A stretch of DNA of 42,591 nt from VAXT01 sp035318925 (GTDB taxonomy: Bacteria > Actinomycetota > Thermoleophilia > Gaiellales > Gaiellaceae). Location: the NCBI GenBank assembly GCA_035318925.1, contig DATHDS010000022.1, forward strand, positions 1 through 42,591, given 5' to 3'. The notes under the pieces were generated by a model. That model did not search any database and was not told the DNA's origin. It saw only the letters and a program-made list of their open reading frames with translations. Shown here piece after piece: positions 1-7,407 of the stretch (its first letter is position 1; every line of letters begins with the position of its first letter). The position numbers were made by a program, and so were the translations under genes.

Positions 1-199
1 GGTGCGCTGCCACGTGCCGCGGGTGATCGGCCTCACGCTCCGCAGGGCGAAGGCGAAGATCCGGGCTAAGCACTGCTCGGTCGGACGCATCCGGCGAGCC
101 CATTCGCGCCGGGTTGGCCGGGTCATCTCGCAGACCCCGCGGCCGGGCACGGTCAAGCCGCGCGGCTTCAAAGTGAAGCTCGTCGTCGGCCGCCGCTAG
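1..199 (+). CDS. C-terminal PASTA domain of a secreted protein (5' truncated by window edge)
   Basis: The reading frame is open from base 2 to a TAG at 197-199 and has no 5' end in the window. The 65 visible residues form one PASTA-like domain, with a VPRVIGLTL opening, a central Cys (HCSVGRI) and a VISQTPRPG turn before a closing KLVVGRR strand. It is nearly the same as the last 65 residues of the subtilase that follows, so the missing upstream part is probably another secreted protein of the same mosaic family. PASTA domains bind cell-wall muropeptides in other proteins; here a wall-anchoring or wall-binding role is inferred. No kinase domain is visible, so nothing suggests a PknB-type kinase. 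Confidence 0.75.
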   Translation, partial: VRCHVPRVIGLTLRRAKAKIRAKHCSVGRIRRAHSRRVGRVISQTPRPGTVKPRGFKVKLVVGRR

Positions 200-292
200 A
201 ACCGGCCCCGAGCTCTTCTAGGACCAGACGCGGAAGGCTATGGGCCGTTCGGCCTATTGGCTTTCCTGTGTCGAGAGTGACAAAATCGCCGC

Positions 293-3145
293 ATGGGAGG
301 GAGACCGAGATTCGGTCGGGTCCTAGTTGCCATCGGTCTGGCCGCCTTGCTCAGCAGCGCGGCGCTCGCGGCGGGCAACGGCCCCAGCGCGAGTCGCGCC
401 CCGGTCGAGGCCAAGGTCCTCCGCCAGCTGGCGACGAATGGCCACGCGTCGTTCTGGATCGTCCTGCGCGACAAGGCCGACCTCAATGGCGCGTCGCGGA
501 TCCGCAACCGTAACCGGCGCGGCGAGCTCGTCTACAACCGGCTGACCGCGGTCGCGCACCGGAGCCAGGCTCCGATCAGAGCCCTGCTGGATGCGCAGGG
601 CGTCCGTTACCAGCCGTTCTGGATCGTCGACGCCATCCATGTCGCCTCCGCCGGCCGGGCCACTCTCGACGCAGTCGCCGCGCGCCCTGACGTCCAGGAG
701 ATCCGCGCGACTCACGCCTACCCGATCCCGAAGCCGATCAGGGCTCCGGCCGGCCGTCCCCAGACGACGGAGTGGGGCCTGAACGCGATCAACGCTCCGC
801 AAGTCTGGTCGGGCTTCAACGACCGCGGGGAGGGAATCGTCGTCGCCAACATCGACACGGGCGTCCGCTACACGCACACGGCGATTGTCAATCAGTACCG
901 CGGGAACCTGGGCGGCTCGTTCGACCACAACTACAACTGGTGGGATCCGCTGCACGAGTGTGCGACCGACGAGCCCTGCGACACCAATGCCCACGGCACG
1001 CACACGATGGGCACCATGGTCGGCGACGACGGCGATCCCGGGACGAACCAGATCGGCGTCGCCCCGCATGCGAAGTGGATCGCGGCGAAGGGCTGCTGCC
1101 TCGACACGGCGCTCATCTCGTCCGCTCAGTGGATCCTCGCGCCGACCGACCTGCAGGGCAACAACCCCAGGCCGGACCTGCGCCCCGACGTTGTCAACAA
1201 CTCCTGGGGCGGGGGCTCGGGCGATCCGTTCTTCCGCCCAGCCGTGCAGGCTTGGATCGCAGCCGGGATCTTCCCGGCCTTCTCGAACGGCAACTCGGGG
1301 CCCACGTGCGGTACGGCGGGCTCCCCGGGCGACTATCCGGAGAGCTACGCCGCCGGAGCGTTCGATCAGGGGGGCGCGATCGCCGGCTTCTCGAGCCGCG
1401 GCCCGGGCGCATTCGGCGGCATCAAGCCCGACATTTCGGCGCCGGGGGTCAACGTCCGCTCGTCGGTGAACAACGACGACACGGCGTATGCGAACTTCAG
1501 CGGCACCTCGATGGCGTCGCCCCACGTCGCGGGCTCGGTCGCGCTGATCTGGTCGGCGTCTCCGGAGCTCAGAGGTGACATCCCGCGGACCGAGGCGCTG
1601 CTCGGACAGACCGCGGTCGATGTGAACAACACCTCATGCGGCGGCACGGCCGGTTACAACAACGTGTGGGGCGAGGGGAAGCTCGATGTTTGGGCGGCGG
1701 TCACTGCGGCTCCACGGGGAGAGACCGGCACGCTCACCGGTACCGTCACCCGCTCCGACAACAACGATCCCATTGGCGGCGCCGAGGTTCGCGTCACGGG
1801 GCCGGCGAACCGGTCGGTCGCTACGGATCCTTCCGGTCATTACTCGATGGTGCTGCCGACCGGCACGTACACGGTCGAGGCCAGCGCTCACGGGTTCGTG
1901 ACTCACTCCGTGAGCAATGTCGAGATCATTCACAACGCGACGCGCTTCCAGGATTTCTCGCTGGATCCGGCACCCGCTCTCGTGCACGACCTGACGACGC
2001 TCTACGACCAGAACGGCAACGGAACGGTCGAGCCCGGAGAGACGTTCCAGCTCGACGAGCGGATCCTGAACACGGGGTTCGCGAGCGCGACGGGCGTCTC
2101 GGCCGCCCTCACTTCGATAACGCCCGGCATCAACATCACTCAGGGCAGCTCCGCGTATCCGGACATCCCGGCAGGCGGCACGGGTACGAACACCGTGCGC
2201 TTCGCCGGCAACGCGACGAACGCGCTCGCCTGCGGGTCGTTGATCGAGCTCCAGTTGGCCGTGACGACTGCCCAGGGCAGCTTCGAGGTCAACTTCACCG
2301 TCCAGGGCGGGCCGCCTTGCTACCAGGTCACGACGCAAACGGGCCAGCCGATCATCCCGGGCACGACGAACATCGGAAACTCCTGCGACGACTGCCTGAC
2401 GACCGTGACGTTGCCCTTCCCGATCACCCTCTACGGGCAGACTCAGACCCAGGCACGCGTCAGCTCGAACGGGAACATCCAGTTCGGGACCGCGAACACG
2501 GCGTTCATCAACAACTGCCTGCCGACCAGCGCACTCGACCAGGCGGTCGTCGTCTACTGGGACGACCTCCTGACGACAGGCTCCGGCCACGGGATCTTCA
2601 CCGCGACGACGGGGCCGTCTGGCGACCGGCAGTTCGTCATCGAATGGCGGACCGGGTACGCGAACCGTTCGGGCAATGCCAACTTCGAGGCCATCTTCAA
2701 CGAGGGCAGCGACGTGATCAGGATGCGCTTCGGGGTCGACGTCGACCACGGTGCCTCGACGACGGTCGGCCTCCAGGGCAGCGCGACTCGCGGCGACCAG
2801 GTTCTGTGCAACACGGGCACGCTGGGGAACCCCGACCTCCAGATCACCTACACGCCGACTCCGCCGCCCCCTCCGCCGCCACCACCACCTCCGCCTCCTC
2901 CGCCTCCTCCACCACCACCTCCGCCTCCACCCCCGCCGCCTCCGGTTGTGCGCTGCAAGGTGCCGCGGGTGGTCGGGCTGACTCTGAAGCGGGCAAAGCC
3001 GAAGATCCGCCGTGCGCACTGCTCGGTCGGCCGCATCCGCCGGGCCCACTCGAGGCGAGTCGGGCGCGTCATCTCGCAGAGCCCGCGGGCAGGTGCCGTC
3101 AAGCGCGTGGGCTTCCCGGTCAAGCTCGTCGTGGGCCGCCGCTAA
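293..3145 (+). CDS. Secreted S8 (subtilisin-like) serine peptidase with mosaic C-terminus and PASTA tail
   Basis: A 950-residue exported protease. Residues 1-27 are a signal peptide ending near ALA. An I9-type propeptide covers about 50-140 (FWIVLRD to VQEIRA). The catalytic triad is Asp188 (NIDTGV), His234 (HGTH) and Ser406 (GTSMASPHVAG), with oxyanion Asn334 (GNSGP). After the protease comes a carboxypeptidase-regulatory-like beta domain (about 475-560), a second beta domain, then a domain of about 170 residues marked by TTQTGQ and CDDC, a run of exactly 28 prolines (857-884), and a PASTA domain. The CDDC domain reappears in the gene at the right edge of the window. The start is the ATG at 293; no strong ribosome site precedes it. 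Probable job: extracellular proteolysis while held at the cell wall; the substrate is unknown. Confidence 0.93.
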   Translation: MGGRPRFGRVLVAIGLAALLSSAALAAGNGPSASRAPVEAKVLRQLATNGHASFWIVLRDKADLNGASRIRNRNRRGELVYNRLTAVAHRSQAPIRALLDAQGVRYQPFWIVDAIHVASAGRATLDAVAARPDVQEIRATHAYPIPKPIRAPAGRPQTTEWGLNAINAPQVWSGFNDRGEGIVVANIDTGVRYTHTAIVNQYRGNLGGSFDHNYNWWDPLHECATDEPCDTNAHGTHTMGTMVGDDGDPGTNQIGVAPHAKWIAAKGCCLDTALISSAQWILAPTDLQGNNPRPDLRPDVVNNSWGGGSGDPFFRPAVQAWIAAGIFPAFSNGNSGPTCGTAGSPGDYPESYAAGAFDQGGAIAGFSSRGPGAFGGIKPDISAPGVNVRSSVNNDDTAYANFSGTSMASPHVAGSVALIWSASPELRGDIPRTEALLGQTAVDVNNTSCGGTAGYNNVWGEGKLDVWAAVTAAPRGETGTLTGTVTRSDNNDPIGGAEVRVTGPANRSVATDPSGHYSMVLPTGTYTVEASAHGFVTHSVSNVEIIHNATRFQDFSLDPAPALVHDLTTLYDQNGNGTVEPGETFQLDERILNTGFASATGVSAALTSITPGINITQGSSAYPDIPAGGTGTNTVRFAGNATNALACGSLIELQLAVTTAQGSFEVNFTVQGGPPCYQVTTQTGQPIIPGTTNIGNSCDDCLTTVTLPFPITLYGQTQTQARVSSNGNIQFGTANTAFINNCLPTSALDQAVVVYWDDLLTTGSGHGIFTATTGPSGDRQFVIEWRTGYANRSGNANFEAIFNEGSDVIRMRFGVDVDHGASTTVGLQGSATRGDQVLCNTGTLGNPDLQITYTPTPPPPPPPPPPPPPPPPPPPPPPPPPPPPVVRCKVPRVVGLTLKRAKPKIRRAHCSVGRIRRAHSRRVGRVISQSPRAGAVKRVGFPVKLVVGRR
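2861..2944 (+). repeat. 28-codon polyproline linker in the subtilase
   Basis: All 28 codons in this stretch are CCN, using CCG, CCT, CCA and CCC in irregular order. It is therefore a protein-level linker and not a simple DNA tandem repeat. It separates the CDDC domain from the PASTA tail and would form a stiff polyproline-II rod. A run of the same length occurs at 41898-41981. Confidence 0.95.
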
Positions 3146-3246
3146 GACCCCACCGCACGACCACTCTTGCCCACGCACCGCGCCGGTGTGTTAGAAACTC
3201 GGCGCGCCGGGAGAACTCGGCGTTGATTCCGTAACGGGGAGAAACA

Positions 3247-5292
3247 CTGAGCTTCTTCAGAGACCACGCAGTCCTCTTCGCGCTTGTCTGCGCAGGCGTC
3301 GCCGTGGCCTGGGGCATCGGGCTCACCGTCTGGCTGCTGAGGCAGCCGACCGGGAACGAGCGGATGCGCGAGATCTCCCGCGCCGTCCAGGAGGGCGCGT
3401 CGGCTTATCTCCGGCGGCAGTACCAGACGATCGCGATCGTCGCCGTCATCCCGTTCCTGCTCATCGGCTTCTACAACGAGCTCGGCTGGGGCACCGCGAT
3501 CGGGTTCCTGATCGGGGCCGTGCTCTCGGCCGCCGCCGGCTTCATCGGCATGAACGTCGCCGTGCGCTCGAACGTGAGGACGGCGGAAGCCGCGCGCCAC
3601 GGCGTCAAGCCGGCGCTCAACGTCGCCTTCCGCGCGGGCTCGGTCACCGGCCTGCTCGTCGTCGGGCTGGGGCTCCTCGGCGTCGCCGGCTACTACTGGG
3701 TGCTCACCGACTGGCTCAACCACACCTCTGACTCTGCGATCAAGGACCTCGTCGGCCTCGCTTTCGGCGGCTCCCTGATCTCGGTCTTCGCCCGTCTCGG
3801 CGGCGGCATCTACACGAAGGCGGCCGACGTCGGGGCCGATCTCGTCGGGAAGATCGAGGCCGGGATCCCCGAAGACGATCCCCGCAATCCCGCCGTGATC
3901 GCCGACAACGTGGGCGACAACGTCGGCGACTGCGCGGGCATGGCGGCCGACCTCTTCGAGACGTACGCGGTGACCGCGGTCGCGGTCATGCTCCTCGCCC
4001 GGGCCTTCCCGACGAGCGAGCTCTGGCTCTATCCGCTGTCGATCGGCGGTGTCGCGATCCTCGCCTCGGTGATCGGAACCCTGTTCGCCCGCATCGGGCG
4101 CGGCGGCTCGATCATGAACGCGCTCTACAAGGCCGTGCTGGCGGCGACGGTCCTCTCCGCGATCGGGTTCATCCCGATCACGAAGGCGTTCGACGACGGC
4201 CCCTTCTCGTTCTGGAACCTCTACGGCTCGGCGCTGATCGGGCTCGGCATCACCTTCCTGCTCGTCGGCATCACCGAGTACTACACGGGCACGCGCTGGA
4301 ACCCCGTCAAATCGATCTCCAGCGCCTCGCGCACCGGGCACGCGACGAACATCATCGAGGGCCTCGCCGTGGGCATGCAGGCGACGGCCTTGCCGGTGAT
4401 CGTGATCGCGACCGGCATCATCGGGTCCTACTACGCGGCCGGAAAGGACATCTTCGGGATCGGCGTGGCCGTCATGGCGCAGCTCTCTATGACCGGCCTC
4501 ATCGTCGCGCTCGACGCGTACGGGCCGGTCACCGACAACGCCGGCGGCATCGCCGAGATGGCGAACCTCGACGAGTCGGTCCGCGCGATCACCGATCCGC
4601 TGGACGCCGTCGGCAACACGACGAAGGCGGTGACGAAGGGCTACGCGATCGGGTCGGCCGGCCTCGCCGCGCTGATCCTCTTCGACGAGTACACACGCGG
4701 CCTGCGCGACCGGGGGCTGGACACGGTCAGCTTCACGCTCTCCGACCCCTGGGTGATCGCGGGCCTCTTCCTCGGGGGCCTGATGCCGTTCCTCTTCGCC
4801 TCGCTCGCCATGCAGGCGGTCGGCCGTGTCGGCGGCCAGGTCGTGCAAGAGGTGAGGCGCCAGTTCCGCGAGATCCCCGGGATCATGGAGGGAACCGCCC
4901 GCCCCGAGTACGGCAAGGCGATCGACATCGTCACCGGCTCGGCGCTCAGAGCGATGCTGCTGCCTGCGTTGATCCCGATCGCTTTCCCGGTGATCGCCGG
5001 GATCATCAAGCCGGAGCTGCTCGGTGGCCTCCTGATCGGGTCGATCGTGACCGGGCTCTTCCTTGCGATCGCGATGACGTCGGGCGGCGGCGCCTGGGAC
5101 AACGCAAAGAAGCTGATCGAGGACGGGCTCTACGGCGGCAAGGGCTCCGAGGCCCACGCGGCCGCGGTCACCGGCGACACCGTCGGCGACCCCTATAAAG
5201 ACACGGCAGGCCCGGCCATCAACCCGATGATCAAGATCGCGAACATCGTGGCGATCCTCATCATCCCGCTCATCGTCTCCATCCACGGCTAA
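3247..5292 (+). CDS. hppA: Membrane-bound proton-translocating pyrophosphatase, K+-independent type
   Basis: Hydrolyses pyrophosphate in the cytoplasm and uses the energy to pump H+ across the membrane. The core motif DVGADLVGK and the acidic DNVGDNVGDCAGMAAD segment bind Mg-PPi. The segment GNTTKAVT has Lys and Thr where K+-dependent enzymes have Ala and Ala, which marks the K+-independent class. No ATG, GTG or TTG lies between the in-frame stop at 3232 and the GTG at 3304, yet the 19 codons before 3304 encode the hydrophobic first helix expected of the family. A GGGGAGA ribosome site at 3236-3242 sits correctly in front of a CTG at 3247. With that start the protein is 681 residues and the diagnostic Lys is residue 460. 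The GTG at 3304 is the fallback and would truncate helix 1. Confidence 0.93.
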   Translation: MSFFRDHAVLFALVCAGVAVAWGIGLTVWLLRQPTGNERMREISRAVQEGASAYLRRQYQTIAIVAVIPFLLIGFYNELGWGTAIGFLIGAVLSAAAGFIGMNVAVRSNVRTAEAARHGVKPALNVAFRAGSVTGLLVVGLGLLGVAGYYWVLTDWLNHTSDSAIKDLVGLAFGGSLISVFARLGGGIYTKAADVGADLVGKIEAGIPEDDPRNPAVIADNVGDNVGDCAGMAADLFETYAVTAVAVMLLARAFPTSELWLYPLSIGGVAILASVIGTLFARIGRGGSIMNALYKAVLAATVLSAIGFIPITKAFDDGPFSFWNLYGSALIGLGITFLLVGITEYYTGTRWNPVKSISSASRTGHATNIIEGLAVGMQATALPVIVIATGIIGSYYAAGKDIFGIGVAVMAQLSMTGLIVALDAYGPVTDNAGGIAEMANLDESVRAITDPLDAVGNTTKAVTKGYAIGSAGLAALILFDEYTRGLRDRGLDTVSFTLSDPWVIAGLFLGGLMPFLFASLAMQAVGRVGGQVVQEVRRQFREIPGIMEGTARPEYGKAIDIVTGSALRAMLLPALIPIAFPVIAGIIKPELLGGLLIGSIVTGLFLAIAMTSGGGAWDNAKKLIEDGLYGGKGSEAHAAAVTGDTVGDPYKDTAGPAINPMIKIANIVAILIIPLIVSIHG

Positions 5293-5311
5293 GACCCTCT
5301 AGCCTGCGCGC

Positions 5312-7228
5312 GTGAGCAGCGCCGAGCCGGAAGCAGCAGCTCAACAGCCGCCGCGGCGGGGCAGGCGGCGAGAGCAACGACTCGACCGGGTGCTCGGCAC
5401 GCCGGCGCTGTTCGCCACCGCGTACGGAAACGTCGGCTCGTCGATCTACTACGCGCTCGGCGTCACGGCCGTCTTCGCCCTCGGGCTGACGCCGATCGTC
5501 TTCGTGATCGCCGGCGTGATCTTCGCCGCGACCGCGCTCACCTACACCGAGGGCACGGTGCGCTACCCGGAGGCGGGCGGCTCGTCGAGCTTCGCGCGCC
5601 ACGCCTTCAACGAGGTCGTCAGCTTCGGAGCCGCCTGGGCCCAGATGCTCAACTACATCATCACGATCGCCATCTCGGCGTTCTTCGTCCCGCACTACCT
5701 CTCGATCTTCTGGGCGCCGCTGAAGGAGAACCCGTGGGACGTCGTCGGCGGCTCGATCGTGATCGTCCTCCTTGTCGCAATCAACGTCGTCGGCGTCCGT
5801 GAAGCCACGGGCCTGAACGTCTTCCTCGCCCTCATCGACTTCGCCACGCAGTTGCTGCTTGTCGTCCTCGGCTTCGTCCTGATCTTCAGTCCGAGCATCC
5901 TCGTCGACAACGTCCACTTGGGGACGGCGCCGACCTGGGGCAACTTCTTCGTGGCGATCCCGGTGGCGATGATCGCCTACACCGGGATCGAGACGGTGTC
6001 GAATCTCGCCGAGGAGGCCCGTGACCCGCCGCGCGACATCCCGCGCTCGATCCGCCTCGTCGCCGTCGCCGTCTTCGCGATCTACTTCACGCTCCCGTTG
6101 ATCGCGCTCTCCGCCTTGCCTGTCAAGGACGGCAAGACGCTGCTCGGGCAGCCGCCGCCCGAGGGCTACGCGAACGACCCCGTGCTCGGGCTCGTCAAGA
6201 ACCTGAACCTGCACGGTTTCATGCTCCACTCGCTGGAGATCTACGTCGGCCTGCTGGCGGCGACGATCCTGCTCGTGGCGACGAACGCGGGCGTGATCGG
6301 CGCGTCGCGCATCACCTATTCGATGGCGACCTACCGGCAGCTCCCGGAGGTCTTCCGGCGGCTTCATCCGCGGTTCAAGACGCCGTGGCTCGCGATCGTT
6401 GTCTTCGCGGGTTTCGCCTCGATCGCGGTCATCCTGCCCGGCCAGACGAAATTCCTGGGGACGATGTACTCGTTCGGTGCGATGCTCTCGTTCACGATCG
6501 CCCACGCCGCAGTCGTTGCGTTGCGCGTTCGGTATCGGGACGAGGAGCTCGTCTATCGCGCGAGGCCCAACCTGAGGATCCGTGGCATCGACTGGCCTCT
6601 CTTCGCGCTCTTCGGCGGGCTCGGGACGGGAATCGCGTGGGTCGTGGTGCTCGTCCAGGAGTCCACGACGCGCTGGGTCGGCCTCGGCTGGCTCGCGCTG
6701 GGCTTCGCGATCTACGCGGTCTACCGCCGAGGGGTGGCGCGGATTCCGATGAGCCAGACCACGCGGTTGCCCGGGCTCGTGCTGGGGCTGGAGGTCGAGT
6801 TCCGGACGATCCTCGTTCCGGTTCTGCGCACGGCGGAATCCGAGGAGGCGCTCGTCGCGGCTGCGCGCCTCGCCGTCGAGCGCCGGGCGCGGATCGTGAT
6901 CCTGCACGTGCTGGAGGTCCCGCTCGAGCACCCGCTCGACGCCGAGCTGGCCGATCGGGAGGAGGTGGCCTACACGATCCTCGACGAGGCGCAGGCCCTG
7001 CTCGAGTCCTACGCCGGCGTGCGGATCGTCAGCCGCCTCGTGCGCGAGCGTAGTGCCGGACGGGCGATCGTCGACGAGGCCGCCCGCCGCGACGCCGAGG
7101 TGATCATCCTCGGAGCCTCACGCGGGAAAGTTCGGGGAGGCAAGCCGATCTTCGGCCGGACGGTTGACTTCGTGCTGCGAGCAAGCCCGACGCGGGTCGC
7201 CGTGATCGCCGGCAAGAAGGCGGCGTAG
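5312..7228 (+). CDS. APC-superfamily permease fused to a C-terminal UspA domain (copy 1)
   Basis: A 638-residue protein with about 12 predicted membrane helices (residues about 30-480) of the amino acid-polyamine-organocation superfamily. Helix 1 carries a GNVGSSIYYALG motif and the middle has AYTGIETVSNLAEE. A cytoplasmic universal-stress-protein domain follows (about 495-638) from FRTILVPV to VAVIAG, with a nucleotide-loop-like GASRGK. The same layout occurs in KimA-type K+/H+ symporters as well as in putative amino acid permeases, so the substrate is open. It starts at a GTG 19 bases after hppA and is followed by a paralogue in the same orientation. Proximity to a proton pump and two RCK proteins makes a cation or pH-linked role worth considering. 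Confidence 0.88.
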   Translation: MSSAEPEAAAQQPPRRGRRREQRLDRVLGTPALFATAYGNVGSSIYYALGVTAVFALGLTPIVFVIAGVIFAATALTYTEGTVRYPEAGGSSSFARHAFNEVVSFGAAWAQMLNYIITIAISAFFVPHYLSIFWAPLKENPWDVVGGSIVIVLLVAINVVGVREATGLNVFLALIDFATQLLLVVLGFVLIFSPSILVDNVHLGTAPTWGNFFVAIPVAMIAYTGIETVSNLAEEARDPPRDIPRSIRLVAVAVFAIYFTLPLIALSALPVKDGKTLLGQPPPEGYANDPVLGLVKNLNLHGFMLHSLEIYVGLLAATILLVATNAGVIGASRITYSMATYRQLPEVFRRLHPRFKTPWLAIVVFAGFASIAVILPGQTKFLGTMYSFGAMLSFTIAHAAVVALRVRYRDEELVYRARPNLRIRGIDWPLFALFGGLGTGIAWVVVLVQESTTRWVGLGWLALGFAIYAVYRRGVARIPMSQTTRLPGLVLGLEVEFRTILVPVLRTAESEEALVAAARLAVERRARIVILHVLEVPLEHPLDAELADREEVAYTILDEAQALLESYAGVRIVSRLVRERSAGRAIVDEAARRDAEVIILGASRGKVRGGKPIFGRTVDFVLRASPTRVAVIAGKKAA

Positions 7229-7233
7229 GCTCG

Positions 7234-7407
7234 ATGCTGGGGCGGCCCGTTGCGGTTCTGATGCTAGCGCTGGGCGTCGGGATCCTGATCCGGACGGCGA
7301 CGCTCGGCGGCAGCGGCCTCGCGTACGGATACCTGCTCGGCGTGCTGCTCGTGTTTGCCGGTGCTCTCCGGCTGTACCTATCGGCGAAGCTGAGCCGCCG
7401 TGGCTAG
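7234..7407 (+). CDS. Small two-helix membrane protein between the tandem permeases
   Basis: A 57-codon frame from ATG at 7234 to TAG at 7405-7407. It has a first hydrophobic helix (VAVLMLALGVGILI), a short GGSG-containing turn, a second helix (YLLGVLLVFAGALRLYL) and a basic tail ending SRRG. It begins 5 bases after the first permease stop and its last 8 bases overlap the GTG start of the second permease, so it would be translationally coupled on both sides. I do not recognise a family. It could be an accessory subunit or a small regulatory peptide of the permeases, by position only. Confidence 0.65.
   Translation: MLGRPVAVLMLALGVGILIRTATLGGSGLAYGYLLGVLLVFAGALRLYLSAKLSRRG

Noticed and set aside
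2861..2944. Polyproline-coding tracts as tandem DNA repeats or CRISPR
   Set aside because: The DNA has no fixed repeat unit or spacers; codons vary irregularly and the constraint is on the protein.
3142..5286. Long open frame antisense to hppA (about 714 codons)
   Set aside because: It is rich in Arg, Asp and Glu with no domain, and lies exactly opposite a certain gene. Such shadows are expected in GC-rich DNA.
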